60,513 nucleotides of DNA from contig CATJOY010000037.1 in assembly GCA_949741925.1 (NCBI GenBank), positions 1-60,513 of the forward strand, given 5' to 3'. A model generated the notes under the pieces. It was not told the DNA's origin and ran no database searches. It saw nothing but the letters and a program-made list of their open reading frames with translations. This document shows positions 8,540 through 17,644 of the stretch, piece by piece. The DNA is from an uncultured Desulfovibrionaceae bacterium. GTDB taxonomy: Bacteria > Desulfobacterota > Desulfovibrionia > Desulfovibrionales > Desulfovibrionaceae. The translations under genes and the position numbers were made by a program. Position 1 is the stretch's first letter. Each line of letters starts with the position of its first letter.

Positions 8540-9187
8540 ATGACCTCTAAGCAACGGGCCGGGATCTTTTTGCAACGACTGGCCAAACGATATCCTCACC
8601 CTGAAACCCATCTCCAAGCCAAGTCCCCGTGGGAACTGCTGGTGGCCACAGTGCTGGCGGCCCAATGCACGGATAAACGGGTCAATACCATCACGCCGGG
8701 GCTTTTTGCCCGCTGGCCCGGCCCCGCCGAACTGGCTGGAGCGGAACTCGAAGAGATCGAAACATGCATCCGTTCCGCGGGCTTTTATCGGAACAAAGCC
8801 AAAAACCTCAAAGCTGCCGCCGAACGGATTACCAAGGTGTACGATGGCCGGGTGCCCGAAAGCATGGCTGAACTGATCACCCTTGCCGGCGTTGCCCGTA
8901 AAACCGCCAACGTAGTGCTTTGGGGCGCTTTCGGCCGCAACGAGGGCATCGCCGTAGATACCCACGTCGGCCGTATCGCCCGCCGCCTGGGCTTGACGCG
9001 TTTCGAGGATCCCGTCCGGGCGGAACAGGATCTCATGAAGCTTTTTCCTCAGGAGGAATGGGGCAACGCCAACCACCGTATGGTCTGGTTCGGCCGGGAT
9101 GTCTGCGACGCCAGGAAGCCCCGCTGTGCCCATTGTGAAATGACCGATATCTGCCCTGACCAGCGACTGACCGAAAAAACGTCTTGA
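8540..9187 (+). CDS. nth: Endonuclease III (DNA glycosylase/AP lyase)
   Basis: Base-excision repair enzyme removing oxidised pyrimidines and cleaving the AP site. 215 residues with the helix-hairpin-helix LAGVARKTANVV, catalytic Lys121 and Asp140 (in AVDTHVGR), and the [4Fe-4S] loop C189-x6-C196-x2-C199-x5-C205. All key residues are present and the length is normal. It stands alone on the plus strand, divergent from cutA. Confidence 0.97.
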   Translation: MTSKQRAGIFLQRLAKRYPHPETHLQAKSPWELLVATVLAAQCTDKRVNTITPGLFARWPGPAELAGAELEEIETCIRSAGFYRNKAKNLKAAAERITKVYDGRVPESMAELITLAGVARKTANVVLWGAFGRNEGIAVDTHVGRIARRLGLTRFEDPVRAEQDLMKLFPQEEWGNANHRMVWFGRDVCDARKPRCAHCEMTDICPDQRLTEKTS

Positions 9188-9686
9188 GCAAAGAGCCCTC
9201 TTGCCGCTATGCCTGCCACGAGTTCGAGCGCGTTTTCCCCTCTTTACGGGGCGGGAAGTACGCGCTCGGCCTATCCCAAATCCCGCGGGGCATAAAATTG
9301 GCGTTCCTATACTCCCCGTTGCCCTTCCCGGCCCTTTCCGGGGGGCTAGGGGGAGCATCTCCCCGGCGGAAGCGGGACAAGCGCCCCGACGAGCAAAGGC
9401 ATGCCCGAACATTGCGCACAGTATGAAAACATACTATTTCCAGCTCCCGGCGTGGCCTGCCCGTTCGCTGAAAACAGGCGGCCCGCTGGAAAGCCGCAGA
9501 GATTACTTGAAAAGATCATAACAGCAGCGTACATAGAAAGGAAAGGTATTCTCCGTCTGGCGATCCCTACGGGGTGGCTCCGTTAGGGGGAATCCGGCGT
9601 CTATCTCAATCCGTTTGCGGGGGATACCCTCGGCGGCAAGGCCGCCATGGTTGTTTTCGGCTAAGCGCAGCAGGTCTGGAGGGCCC
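9188..9686. other. Intergenic region before cheV
   Basis: About 500 bp with no supportable gene. The several short open frames have no ribosome sites and look like GC-rich chance frames. No clear terminator for nth and no strong promoter hexamers for cheV were seen. The last 30 bp hold the strong ribosome site of cheV. Confidence 0.4.
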
Positions 9687-10649
9687 ATGTCTCGGGAAAA
9701 CATACTGCTCGATGCGGTTTCCAATGACCTGGAAATCATCGAGTTTTACCTTGAGGAAGAGCTCGATGACGGTTCGATATATACCAGCTACTTCGGCATG
9801 AACGTCGCCAAGGTGCTGAGCATTATTCGCCGTCCGCCCGTGACCGGCGTGCCCGGCAAGCACCACCCGGCGGCCCTTGGCACGTTCAACCTGCGCGGCA
9901 AGGTACTGCCGCTGGTTGATCTGGCGCTTTGGTTGGGCAAAAAAAGCCCGGATAACGAAAACCGCAAGGTCATTGTCTCGGAATTCAGCAGTATCACCAC
10001 GGCCTTTCTCGTTTCCGGAGTCAATCGCATTCACCGGATGACCTGGGGCCAGGTGGAGCCGCCGGGCAAGCATCTGCAAAGCTTCAGCCACGATTCCATT
10101 ACCGGTGTGGTCCGCTTTGATCAGCGCATTGTCTTCCTGTTGGATATGGAGCAGATCATCGCCTCTATGAACCCCGAGTTGAGCCTGGATGCCCATGCCG
10201 AGCAGGTGCCGGAATCCGCTGCCACCCAGGGCCACGGGCTGACTGTGCTCATTGCGGATGATTCCGCCCCCATCCGGGCCATTATCGCCCGAGTTTTGGA
10301 AAAAACGGGCTTTACAGTCATTCGCACCACCTGCGGCCGGGAAGCCTGGGATACTCTGAAGGCCCTGAAATCCAAAGCCGATGCCGCGGGCATTCCGGTA
10401 ACGGATCTGGTACAATTGATCATTTCGGATATCGAAATGCCAGATATGGATGGTCACACGCTGACCCGGCATATTAAGGAAGACCCGACCTTCAAAGTAT
10501 TGCCCGTGGTGCTGTTCTCTTCCCTGATTTCGGAGGTTGTCTACCAAAAGGGCGTCAAGGCCGGGGCCGATGACCAAATTTCCAAACCGGGCTTGCCCCA
10601 GTTGGCCAAGCGCTCCCGGGAACTCATTACAACATTCCTCGGCAAGTAA
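9687..10649 (+). CDS. cheV: Chemotaxis coupling protein CheV (CheW-receiver fusion)
   Basis: 320 residues. The N-terminal CheW-like domain (about 10-170, with TFNLRGKVLPLVDLALWL) docks on receptors and CheA. The C-terminal receiver domain (about 185-318) has the acidic pair in IADDSAPIRA, the phosphoacceptor Asp in IISDIEMPDMDG and the conserved Lys in QISKPG. A start at 9687 with TGGAGGGCCC upstream is preferred over the longer frame from 9615. CheV links receptor arrays to adaptation. It stands apart from other che genes here, apart from cheX at 21.5 kb and a receptor at 56 kb. Confidence 0.95.
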   Translation: MSRENILLDAVSNDLEIIEFYLEEELDDGSIYTSYFGMNVAKVLSIIRRPPVTGVPGKHHPAALGTFNLRGKVLPLVDLALWLGKKSPDNENRKVIVSEFSSITTAFLVSGVNRIHRMTWGQVEPPGKHLQSFSHDSITGVVRFDQRIVFLLDMEQIIASMNPELSLDAHAEQVPESAATQGHGLTVLIADDSAPIRAIIARVLEKTGFTVIRTTCGREAWDTLKALKSKADAAGIPVTDLVQLIISDIEMPDMDGHTLTRHIKEDPTFKVLPVVLFSSLISEVVYQKGVKAGADDQISKPGLPQLAKRSRELITTFLGK

Positions 10650-10664
10650 TGCATCACCGCTCCC

Positions 10665-10693
10665 GAAAAACCGCCCGCGCCTTCCGGTTTTTC
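10665..10693 (+). terminator. Terminator after cheV
   Basis: A 9-bp perfect stem GAAAAACCG / CGGTTTTTC lies 15 bp past the cheV stop. The stem's own A and T runs give U-rich 3' ends on both strands, so it may also end the convergent ComF-type gene transcript. Confidence 0.7.
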
Positions 10694-10818
10694 CGCTGCT
10701 CAACCCTGCAGGCCTTTTCTTGAGCGTTTTTCTGTAATTTTGCTCTTGGAGGCCCCGCGCGCTGTGGTCATGGCCTTGTCCGGGCTTTGCCCCAAGCCGG
10801 GCGTTCAAAAGAAGACGC

Positions 10819-11595
10819 CTAGCTCCTGTTCGGCAAAGGCGTGCGGGCCAACACCAGCACATCCACCCGATCCGCCCCTGCCCGGAGCAGCGCCTCAGCC
10901 GTTTCATGCAGCGTTGCGCCGGTAGTGGCCACATCGTCCAGCAGCAGAATCCGTTGACCGCGTGTATCCCCTGTCACGCTGAAGGCCGCGCGGAGGTTGC
11001 GCCGCCGCGAGTCAAGATGCAAGGTCGTTTGGGTCGGCGTGTTCTTTGTCCGGCAAAGCAGCCTGGGCTCCAGGCGAAAACCCGGCCGAGCCAAGGGCCG
11101 GGCAAGTTCCAGCACCTGGTTGAATCCCCGCGCCCTCAGCCTGGCCGGGTGCAGCGGTACGGGAACAACCAGAATCGGTTCCTCATCCTCAAGTCCTGCT
11201 GTGAGTTCCCGCAGTTCCGGATGCTCCAGCAGCAACAGACCAAACAGTCGGGCCAGCGGCAGTTCGCCGCCCAGCTTCAGCCGGAGGATCAACTCACGCA
11301 GCATCCCTTCGTAGACGCCGTGGAACAAAAAGCGCTGCCAGGGTGGCGGCGCAACAAGGCAACGCGCGCAGGGAGAGGGCTCTAGGGCCGGCCAGGCGTT
11401 GATTTCCCCACACCGTGGACAAAACCCCTTTTCCCGCCGGGCTAAGGCGGCCGCGCAGTCGGCGCAAAGCCGGCCGCCAAGCAGGCCACGCTCCTTCCCG
11501 CGCACAGGCGCGCCGCAGGCAAGGCAGCGGCGCTCCAACAGCAACCGTGAGAGGTGTTTCCTAAGGTGGCGAAGCGGAGCCGGAGCCTGCCTCAT
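10819..11595 (-). CDS. ComF-family phosphoribosyltransferase-like protein
   Basis: 258 residues of the ComF/GntX type. Zinc-finger-like cysteine pairs at the N-terminus (CLACGAP, CADC, CPRCGE, CARC) are followed by a type I phosphoribosyltransferase domain with the PRPP-binding motif ILLLDDVATTGATL and the family stretch RARGFNQVLELAR. In other bacteria ComF is needed for DNA uptake, but family members also occur in non-competent species, so the role is open. The start overlaps the stop of the upstream flavoprotein gene by 4 bases (ATGA), which implies translational coupling. Confidence 0.88.
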   Translation of the reverse strand: MRQAPAPLRHLRKHLSRLLLERRCLACGAPVRGKERGLLGGRLCADCAAALARREKGFCPRCGEINAWPALEPSPCARCLVAPPPWQRFLFHGVYEGMLRELILRLKLGGELPLARLFGLLLLEHPELRELTAGLEDEEPILVVPVPLHPARLRARGFNQVLELARPLARPGFRLEPRLLCRTKNTPTQTTLHLDSRRRNLRAAFSVTGDTRGQRILLLDDVATTGATLHETAEALLRAGADRVDVLVLARTPLPNRS

Positions 11596-12209
11596 TGCTC
11601 AGCCGCCCCGGAGGCTCCCGAATCCGGCAGTGAATCCGCTAATGCGGCGGCAAATTCCGCCACACTATGCCCGGCATCCTCGTGCCTGAGCAAGGCATCC
11701 GCCCCATCCAAGCCATATAGGCAAAGCGGCGTCCCCAGTTCCAGGCCGAAGGCCGGCAACCAGCAACGAAGCGTTGCCAGACTGCCGCTGAAAAGGTGCT
11801 CGCCACGCGCGCGAGCCCCGATCAGCAGCGGCCACAAGCGCCGGGTAGAGGGCGAAACCGGCGGATGTATGCCTGCGTCAAAGGCTGTCCACCAGCGTTG
11901 CCCCCGGTCAATAAAGGCTTTGAGCTGGGCCGGAAGATGATAAAAATATATAGGGGCGGCCAGGCAGATCGCCGTTGCCTCGCGTAGCAGCCCGAACAGA
12001 TATGCGCTATCGTCTCGAGCCTCGAAGGGACACGCCTCCCCCGGCCGCCGCGAACAATACCCGCAGGAAGCACAGGGAATGATGGAAAATTCGCGCAAAG
12101 CCAGAGATTCCACGGCAAGACCGCGCTCCCGCAGCGTTGTAAGAACAATGAAGGCGGCGGCATCGGTATTGCCGTTCCGCCTGGGGCTGCAATGCAGCAC
12201 AAGAACCAT
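11592..12209 (-). CDS. Flavodoxin/NADPH-dependent FMN reductase family protein
   Basis: 205 residues with the FMN-binding start VLHCSPRRNGNTDAA and the middle motif AAPIYFYHLPAQLKAFIDRG. The stretch CASCGYCSRRPGEAC resembles the cysteine motif of iron-sulfur flavoproteins, so an FeS centre is possible. Redox partner and substrate are unknown. An ATG with GGAGGAGCAGAGCCG upstream fixes the start. It is first of a two-gene unit with the ComF-like gene. Confidence 0.88.
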   Translation of the reverse strand: MVLVLHCSPRRNGNTDAAAFIVLTTLRERGLAVESLALREFSIIPCASCGYCSRRPGEACPFEARDDSAYLFGLLREATAICLAAPIYFYHLPAQLKAFIDRGQRWWTAFDAGIHPPVSPSTRRLWPLLIGARARGEHLFSGSLATLRCWLPAFGLELGTPLCLYGLDGADALLRHEDAGHSVAEFAAALADSLPDSGASGAAEQ

Positions 12210-12300
12210 CGGCTCTGCTCCTCCGGGGCCTTGCCGGAGTATTTATCCAACCATTCCGGGCCGGTCGCCCCGCGTTATCTTTCTCTGTTCCGATGCCGTC

Positions 12301-12921
12301 TCAAGCCTCAAGCGTTACGTAGGGATTCTGGCGCATCTCATCGCCCACCAGGGTCGGGATGCCGTGGCCGGGGTACACCATAGTATCCGCGGGCAGGCTG
12401 TAGATCTTTTCCCGGATGGACCGGGCCAGCACGGCCGCATCGCCGCCGGGCAGATCCGCCCTGCCTATCGAGCGGTAGAACAACACATCTCCTGAAAACA
12501 AGGCTTTTTCCCCGGCCCAGTAATAGGAAAGACTGCCCGGCGTATGACCCGGCGTAGCCACAACCCGGCAGGTTTCTCCCAAAAGCTCCAGGTCCCCTTC
12601 CTCCAGATTCCGAAAGGTGAAGTTCGGCGTAGGCGGCAGCCCAAAGCGTTCTCCGCCCATTTCACGCTGCAGCAAATAGGCGTCCTTTTCATTAGCCAGA
12701 AGAGGCGCGCCCGTGGCCCTAAACAGCCAGGCGTTGCCCGAAACATGGTCAAAGTGCAGATGGGTGTTCAAAATCCCCACCAGCGAAAGGTTGCGCTTTT
12801 TCAGGTAATCCAACAATTCCTGGCTTTCATCGGCAGCATCTATAATCACAGCCTCGCTTTCGTTATGCAGCAGATAACAGTTCGTGTGCAGCGGGCCGAG
12901 ATCAAAGGATTCAATATGCAT
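12301..12921 (-). CDS. MBL-fold hydrolase, glyoxalase II-like
   Basis: 206-residue metallo-beta-lactamase-fold protein with the complete metal site: THLHFDHV, GHTPGSL, SGDVLF and the late GHG. It belongs to the small bacterial glyoxalase II-like group, which acts on thioesters; the real substrate is unknown. The start at 12921 has CTGGAG upstream and gives MHIESFDLGPLHTNCYLL, the normal beginning of the family. The longer frame from 12957 has no better site. It lies 91 bp upstream of the flavoprotein gene on the same strand. Confidence 0.92.
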   Translation of the reverse strand: MHIESFDLGPLHTNCYLLHNESEAVIIDAADESQELLDYLKKRNLSLVGILNTHLHFDHVSGNAWLFRATGAPLLANEKDAYLLQREMGGERFGLPPTPNFTFRNLEEGDLELLGETCRVVATPGHTPGSLSYYWAGEKALFSGDVLFYRSIGRADLPGGDAAVLARSIREKIYSLPADTMVYPGHGIPTLVGDEMRQNPYVTLEA

Positions 12922-13211
12922 CAACGGGCTCCAGCATACGTAAAAGGGTTGCTCCAAGCGCGGCCGGATCGTTTCCGCCGCCGGAATACTTGAGGATACT
13001 CTTTCCCGCCCTCTGGTTCAAGGGCCCGTTTTCTCCGCGAGCAGATCCCTTTTCCCTCCATGCCCGCTCCCGGGGGCTCTGACCCACGCCCCGCCAAGAT
13101 TCACCGCGAACGAGGCAGGGTATCTCAGGAGCACAGAGGCATCATGCCCCGGCCAAGCGCGTGGGGCCCGCGCCGCCGTATCTTTCAACCCCGCTCCGTA
13201 TGGTTCATGCC

Positions 13212-13240
13212 TTGACAGTTTTACAGGGCAAGGCTATGTA
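13212..13240 (+). promoter_or_regulatory. Sigma70-type promoter of the SRP RNA gene
   Basis: Perfect -35 TTGACA at 13212-13217, 17-bp spacer, -10 TATGTA at 13235-13240. Transcription would begin near 13247, a few bases before the outer stem of the RNA. Confidence 0.88.
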
Positions 13241-13252
13241 TATTTTTTCAAT

Positions 13253-13340
13253 AAGGAGCCGGGCGGCGGTTACTCCGCCAACTCCGCCAGGTCCGAGAGG
13301 AAGCAACGGTAACGGAAGTGCCGGGTGTCCGGCTCCTGGA
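13253..13340 (+). ncRNA. ffs: Small signal recognition particle RNA (4.5S RNA)
   Basis: The bacterial SRP RNA apical loop is plain: GGTCCGAGAGGAAGCAACGG around 13290-13309, then GGTAACGGA. The ends pair as expected: AGGAGCCGG (13254-13262) with CCGGCTCCT (13329-13337). The RNA binds Ffh to target nascent membrane proteins. A strong promoter stands upstream and a perfect intrinsic terminator directly after. No tRNA or dnaX neighbour is present. Exact ends are uncertain by a few bases. Confidence 0.95.
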
Positions 13341-13343
13341 AAA

Positions 13344-13368
13344 GGCGAGACGCAGGTCTCGCCTTTTT
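13344..13368 (+). terminator. Intrinsic terminator of ffs
   Basis: An 8-bp perfect stem GGCGAGAC / GTCTCGCC with a 4-base loop is followed directly by TTTTTATTTTTT. Confidence 0.95.
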
Positions 13369-13530
13369 ATTTTTTCAATTTCCCGGCGGCGATTCCCGTT
13401 GCCGGTTCTCCCTTCCCAAGTCCCTTTGCCCGGCACATTCGGATGCCTGAATCAAAGGAACCGCTACAGCGGCCCGGCGCTTCAAAAGGAGGCAGAGGGC
13501 AAAGCAAGACAAGCACATCGGACTGAAACG

Positions 13531-13558
13531 GGAAAACCCCGCTTCAGCGGGGTTTTCC
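13531..13558 (-). terminator. Bidirectional-type terminator of the orphan gene
   Basis: A 12-bp perfect stem GGAAAACCCCGC / GCGGGGTTTTCC with a TTCA loop lies 25 bp after the stop of the minus-strand gene at 13584. The A and T runs in the arms make it usable on both strands. Confidence 0.85.
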
Positions 13559-13583
13559 TGGTGGAGGAGAAGAGGACTTGGAA

Positions 13584-14006
13584 TCAGTAGCCACGAATGT
13601 ACTCATCCAGGTTTGCAGCCGAACAGTTCCGGCTGACCCAGAAGGCTGAAGACCACACCATCAGGGCGGTGGCCTGGGTATCATCCAGGCGCTTCAACTT
13701 GGCTTCCAAGCTGGCCTTGCTGGCCCCATGATGGGTGTGCACCAGACCCACATCACAGGCATCCATAACGCGCAAGGTCAAATAGGAAAGCCGGGTGTGG
13801 TCAGGGAGCAGACGAACATCTTTATGGGCCTCGATGATCGTCTTGAGCTCCCCCGTGGTAAAGGTGCTTTTAACAGCGGAAATAGCCCGAAAGAATGTAT
13901 CCACAGCCCAAGGCAGAATAAATTCCGCCCCAGCGCTTTTCGTGCGAAAATAATCTTTCAGCCATTTTTCCTGGTCTTCTGAGATTCTGGCAGCAACCTG
14001 GCGCAT
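13584..14006 (-). CDS. Conserved-looking hypothetical protein with own promoter and terminator
   Basis: 140 residues, no signal peptide, no cysteine motif, mostly helical. The N-terminus MRQVAARISEDQEKWLKDYF followed by KSAGAEFILPWAVDTFFRAI resembles a ribbon-helix-helix-like start, but this is a weak impression. The C-terminal part contains TQATALMVWSSAFWVSRNC. I do not recognise the family. It is a well-insulated single gene: a promoter at 14065-14093, a palindromic possible operator at 14115-14131 and a strong terminator after it. The start has AAGGACAAGGT upstream. Confidence 0.8.
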   Translation of the reverse strand: MRQVAARISEDQEKWLKDYFRTKSAGAEFILPWAVDTFFRAISAVKSTFTTGELKTIIEAHKDVRLLPDHTRLSYLTLRVMDACDVGLVHTHHGASKASLEAKLKRLDDTQATALMVWSSAFWVSRNCSAANLDEYIRGY

Positions 14007-14064
14007 ACCTTGTCCTTAAGTTTCCATATCTTGGAAGAACATAGCGCAGTCCTCGCGCCAAAAA

Positions 14065-14093
14065 AGAGTAACAACCCGATCAGGTGAAGTCAA
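14065..14093 (-). promoter_or_regulatory. Promoter of the orphan gene at 13584
   Basis: Read on the minus strand: -35 TTGACT (14093-14088), 17-bp spacer, -10 TACTCT (14070-14065). This would give a leader of about 50 bases before the ATG at 14006. Confidence 0.6.
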
Positions 14094-14114
14094 GAAAAAT
14101 TCTAGTGTTTGCTA

Positions 14115-14131
14115 ACAAATATAATATTTGT
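14115..14131. promoter_or_regulatory. Palindrome upstream of the orphan-gene promoter (possible operator)
   Basis: ACAAATAT-A-ATATTTGT, perfect 8-bp arms, centred about 30 bp upstream of the -35 hexamer, inside an AT-rich stretch (14095-14190) unlike its surroundings. An upstream activator site is the natural reading, but no regulator is known. Confidence 0.45.
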
Positions 14132-14387
14132 AACATCAGTAATGATATTAACGTGTTTTATTAAAAAATTACATTATATTATCCATGATATATTGCGCCG
14201 AGACGTGAAGCAACGCCTGCGGAAAGACAATTTCCAGTCCACGGTTGTTTTGATGGAAGCTGTGCCCGTTCCGTAGTTCCTGTTGTTCATAGCGAAGCCG
14301 GTGCACCGCGGCATGCTCCTGCACAAAGATTGATCGGCAAAGGCAACCTTCCGAGAACTACTGAAAATTTCTCTATAATAAGAAGCA

Positions 14388-14428
14388 GAAACGGACCGTG
14401 CCGTATGGAATACGGAACGGTCCGTTTC
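14388..14428 (-). terminator. Long hairpin after the adenosyltransferase gene
   Basis: GAAACGGACCGT and CCGTAT pair with ATACGG and ACGGTCCGTTTC around a GGA loop, with one unpaired base on each side. The hairpin starts about 85 bp beyond the stop of the minus-strand gene. No strict U-tract follows; it may end the glutamate mutase operon transcript. The rest of 14132-14513 shows no gene. Confidence 0.5.
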
Positions 14429-14513
14429 TCCTCGGCAAGCCGCGCGGGAGGGGCTGTGGCCAAAGGCACCGATGCGGCACGCGCTTCTCAAGGCGCGGCC
14501 CCCTCCGGCGGGA

Positions 14514-15035
14514 TTACATTTCTATGCCGCGCCGGGCCTGGATACCCTGATCATAGGGGTGCTTGACCGCCTTAATATCCGAAAAATAGTCGGCCATATC
14601 CCGGATCTTCTGCGGCACGTCCCGGCCGGTCAACACCACCTCCAGGGCCGAGGGCCTGGTTTTCAGAAAAGAAACCACATCCTCCTCGGGCACCATCCCC
14701 GTAGTCATTGCGCTGATGATCTCATCCAGCACCAAAAGGTCAACGCTCTCCGCCAGGGCTACAGCCCGCTCAAAACCCTCGCGCTGCTCACGAGCGCAAC
14801 GGGCCTTTTCCTCATCGTTCATATAGGGGATGAACTTGGTGACGGTCCCGGTCCGAACCACAGTGATGCCAAGTTGTTTCAGCGGGGCCAGTTCGGAGCT
14901 TTCAACGCCCTTCATAAACTGAACAAACGCCACCCGCTTTCCCGCTCCCAAGGCCCGCACAGAGAGGCCTATGGATGCGGTGCTTTTGCCTTTGCCCTCT
15001 CCCGTATACACATGAATCAAACCCTTTCCGGCCAT
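14514..15035 (-). CDS. cobO: Cob(I)alamin/cobyrinate adenosyltransferase
   Basis: 173-residue CobA/CobO/BtuR-type ATP:corrinoid adenosyltransferase, which attaches the 5'-deoxyadenosyl group to make AdoCbl. P-loop TGEGKGKST at about residues 11-19, then GKRVAFVQFMKG, LLVLDEI and the C-terminal PYDQGIQARRGIEM typical of the family. The start at 15035 (CAAGGAGCAACC upstream) is preferred over the longer frame. It is last in the glutamate mutase gene order, which suggests a local supply of the coenzyme the mutase needs. The genus uses both names, cobO and btuR. Confidence 0.95.
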   Translation of the reverse strand: MAGKGLIHVYTGEGKGKSTASIGLSVRALGAGKRVAFVQFMKGVESSELAPLKQLGITVVRTGTVTKFIPYMNDEEKARCAREQREGFERAVALAESVDLLVLDEIISAMTTGMVPEEDVVSFLKTRPSALEVVLTGRDVPQKIRDMADYFSDIKAVKHPYDQGIQARRGIEM

Positions 15036-15163
15036 GGTTGCTCCTTGCGGCACGCCGCAGCTCTTCGTACTACGGGCTATGGTGAATATGCCTTGCCCGC
15101 CTGTTCCTCTTCCTTGTCCGGGAAAATTATCCGGCGCTTCGCGGACGAAAAAGCGTTTGTCCC

Positions 15164-16114
15164 TTACAAGAGATCGCTGGTAGTAAATTCAAAGCTATTC
15201 AGTTTAGCAGCGTCTTTTTCCGCATGCCGCAGAATGCCGACAAGGCAATACGTATCCGTTTTTTCATCCCGGATAAATTCAGGCAGCAGGTTGAAATCCG
15301 TAACTTCAGAGGTATTGCGCACATGCAACCGCGGGCCGGTACAGTACATGAGGGAATCGCCAATCATGATATGGTTTTCATCATGATAGCGTACCGGCAG
15401 ATGTTCCGCCAAGCGCTGGCTGACGCGCCCGGCCAGTTTATCCAAATCCACATCCACGGCCTCGGTGAAACGCAGTAGGAACCCGTTCTTGATATCCGAA
15501 CTGAAAAAATGTTTGCGGTCAACCCCAAACTCCCCTTCCAGCAATTGTATGGTCACATCCTCGGCGGTATGGGCCATTTTACGGTACTGAAGCGAAGTAT
15601 GAACCACAGTATAGATGTTTTCCGGCAAGGGACCAAAAACATTGGGCCGGACCACCAGAATTTCCTCGCCGATGCCGATCATCACATCAGCCGGAATTTT
15701 CAGGGCCGGGAAGAGCAAATTAAAGTGCTCCACGACCACTCGGCGGCCGTGCTCCAGGGCGCCGTTCACGAAATCAATGATTTCGTGCATCTGCGTAAAG
15801 GCCATCTGAAAACGCATATCAATGTGGAACGTGGTCGCGCAGGAAAAATCCCGGCCGAAATCCCGAACCTGCATGATTTTGTGGGTATCCAGGGTATCGT
15901 CGTTGTTGGTCAACTCCAGCCCTGGAAACATGCCCTGAATGAGCGAAGATTTGCCTGATCCGGCATCGCCGATGATGCCAATGAGCTTATCATCAAACTT
16001 CATATGCCGGTGGCTGATCTGCTCCCCCAGATACAACAGCCGCTCCTTGCCCCGAGGGGCAAAATACAGGGAATACATAGAATATTCCTGAATCAGGCTG
16101 CGTATGCTGCTCAT
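15164..16114 (-). CDS. P-loop protein with AlaRS second-additional-domain-like C-terminus, glutamate mutase-linked
   Basis: 316 residues. An N-terminal P-loop is present at residues 49-57 (GDAGSGKSS), followed by MFPGLELTNNDD and a region like TsaE-type ATPases. The C-terminal half resembles the second additional (editing-associated) domain of alanyl-tRNA synthetase: MAHTAEDV recalls the HxxxH region and CTGPRLHVRNTSEV recalls its C-x3-H and NTGE motifs. As I recall, such proteins are annotated 'alanine-tRNA synthetase second additional domain-containing protein' and recur beside B12-dependent mutases. It lies 69 bp after glmE with GGGGAGAGCGAT before its ATG. A role in cofactor delivery or reactivation is inference. 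Confidence 0.8.
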   Translation of the reverse strand: MSSIRSLIQEYSMYSLYFAPRGKERLLYLGEQISHRHMKFDDKLIGIIGDAGSGKSSLIQGMFPGLELTNNDDTLDTHKIMQVRDFGRDFSCATTFHIDMRFQMAFTQMHEIIDFVNGALEHGRRVVVEHFNLLFPALKIPADVMIGIGEEILVVRPNVFGPLPENIYTVVHTSLQYRKMAHTAEDVTIQLLEGEFGVDRKHFFSSDIKNGFLLRFTEAVDVDLDKLAGRVSQRLAEHLPVRYHDENHIMIGDSLMYCTGPRLHVRNTSEVTDFNLLPEFIRDEKTDTYCLVGILRHAEKDAAKLNSFEFTTSDLL

Positions 16115-16183
16115 ATCGCTCTCCCCGGCGGCAGGCCGCCGTATGCGCGGGGCCGGCGCAGCTCGCCGGCCCCGCCGCCTGTT

Positions 16184-17644
16184 CTACTTGGTGCCTTGGG
16201 GTCTGCCCACCATGAAGCCTTTGCCAATGGCATAGACATCATCAACGATCATCTGGAAGTTGACCGGACGGTTTTCCGTTTTGGAACGCTCTTCCAGCTT
16301 TTCCCTGTGAAAGGCTTTGAGATCATCAGAAAGGGGCACATTGCCCACTTCCAAAAAGCGTACCGCGCCCTGGTTATCCCGGGCGGGCATGGCCTTACCC
16401 ATATTGACCCGGCTGGGGGAGAACGGCACGTCAAGCACGCCCGCGGCAAAGGCCGCCACGGCTCCGGCGGCGTAATCGCCCTTGCCGAGTTCTTCAACCT
16501 TATCCAGAATGCAGGCAACCTCCTGCTCAATGATGGCGCTTTCCGCCAGCACGGCCGGATTTTCGGTCATATCCTGATCGCGCAGCATACTTGTCAACTG
16601 CTTGGTGGCCTTGAGCCCGGCGGCGTTGGCTTCCATAGTCGGAATGCCCATGGCCTCATGGGGGCTTTTGACGATGACCTTAGTGGCCCGGGCCAGCACA
16701 GCCGTTGCCGCCCCCCAAGAAATAACCCCGAAAGCCCGCGATTCATCCTGCGGAAAGCCGCCCATCCACTGGTGAAACACCGTGGTCAGCTTCACATCGT
16801 TAAAGCCGAAACGATCCAGGTATTTACGGACCATCAGACGCAAAGAACGGATGGCGGCCACATCCTGAATCAGGTTGCCGCACTGCCCGTACCCCACGGT
16901 GATATCCCTAACGCCCTGGGTGGCGGCCAACAGAGATTCGATGACGGCCACGGCATTGGATATGCCCGGAGGCACCAGCGTGCCGGTCAGCGGGCCAAAG
17001 GGCTCGCGGTTAATAGAAACCCCGGCCTCCTCGTACAGGCCGATGAGCCTGTCCGTATACTGCCAATGGGCTATGGTGTTCTCCAAGGGGTGGTTCTTGG
17101 AATAAGGGATATTGTAGGAGATGGCTCCGCCTTCGTAGGAGGTGAACCCCCCGGCAATGGCGATCTCGGCCAGCAACCGAGCATCAGGCGTTCCGTGGCG
17201 AACCTGAACCGGGTTGGTCAAGGCCGAGGTAACCGAACGGCAGATCTCCACGCCGTAGTTGACGGCGGGAAATCCGTTGAGCATGGAGCGGCCGCTCTCC
17301 TTGCTTTTCTCAATGCCGACATCCGCTTCCTTATAGCGGTTAAGGCGGGTGTAGCTATCAATGGTGGTGGGCAAAAGATCGGCTTCGCCCTCGGTTTCCA
17401 GGTACTGGAGCAATTTGATGTGCTCGGAAGGCAGGGCCACCCCGGCACGGGGCTGGGTTAGGGTCACGCCATCCCGATCCGCGGCAGCCAGTTTCGCGCA
17501 GAAGCGCTTTTCCGCGGCAATGGATTTCTGGTAGGACACGGCCTCGTCAAAATCCACGCCTTTTCCGGTAGGCCATTGGGCCAGAACTTCCTTACGCTGG
17601 GCGAAAAAGGCCTCATCGGACAGTTTGATGTTTTTAATCTCCAT
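16184..17644 (-). CDS. glmE: Glutamate mutase (methylaspartate mutase) epsilon subunit
   Basis: Catalytic TIM-barrel subunit of AdoCbl-dependent glutamate mutase, converting L-glutamate to (2S,3S)-3-methylaspartate. 486 residues, the normal length. Recognised by the beginning [57 protein letters not shown] and [20 protein letters not shown]. It overlaps glmL by 11 bases, so it is tightly coupled. The next enzyme of the methylaspartate route (methylaspartate ammonia-lyase) is not in the window. Confidence 0.96.
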   Translation of the reverse strand: MEIKNIKLSDEAFFAQRKEVLAQWPTGKGVDFDEAVSYQKSIAAEKRFCAKLAAADRDGVTLTQPRAGVALPSEHIKLLQYLETEGEADLLPTTIDSYTRLNRYKEADVGIEKSKESGRSMLNGFPAVNYGVEICRSVTSALTNPVQVRHGTPDARLLAEIAIAGGFTSYEGGAISYNIPYSKNHPLENTIAHWQYTDRLIGLYEEAGVSINREPFGPLTGTLVPPGISNAVAVIESLLAATQGVRDITVGYGQCGNLIQDVAAIRSLRLMVRKYLDRFGFNDVKLTTVFHQWMGGFPQDESRAFGVISWGAATAVLARATKVIVKSPHEAMGIPTMEANAAGLKATKQLTSMLRDQDMTENPAVLAESAIIEQEVACILDKVEELGKGDYAAGAVAAFAAGVLDVPFSPSRVNMGKAMPARDNQGAVRFLEVGNVPLSDDLKAFHREKLEERSKTENRPVNFQMIVDDVYAIGKGFMVGRPQGTK

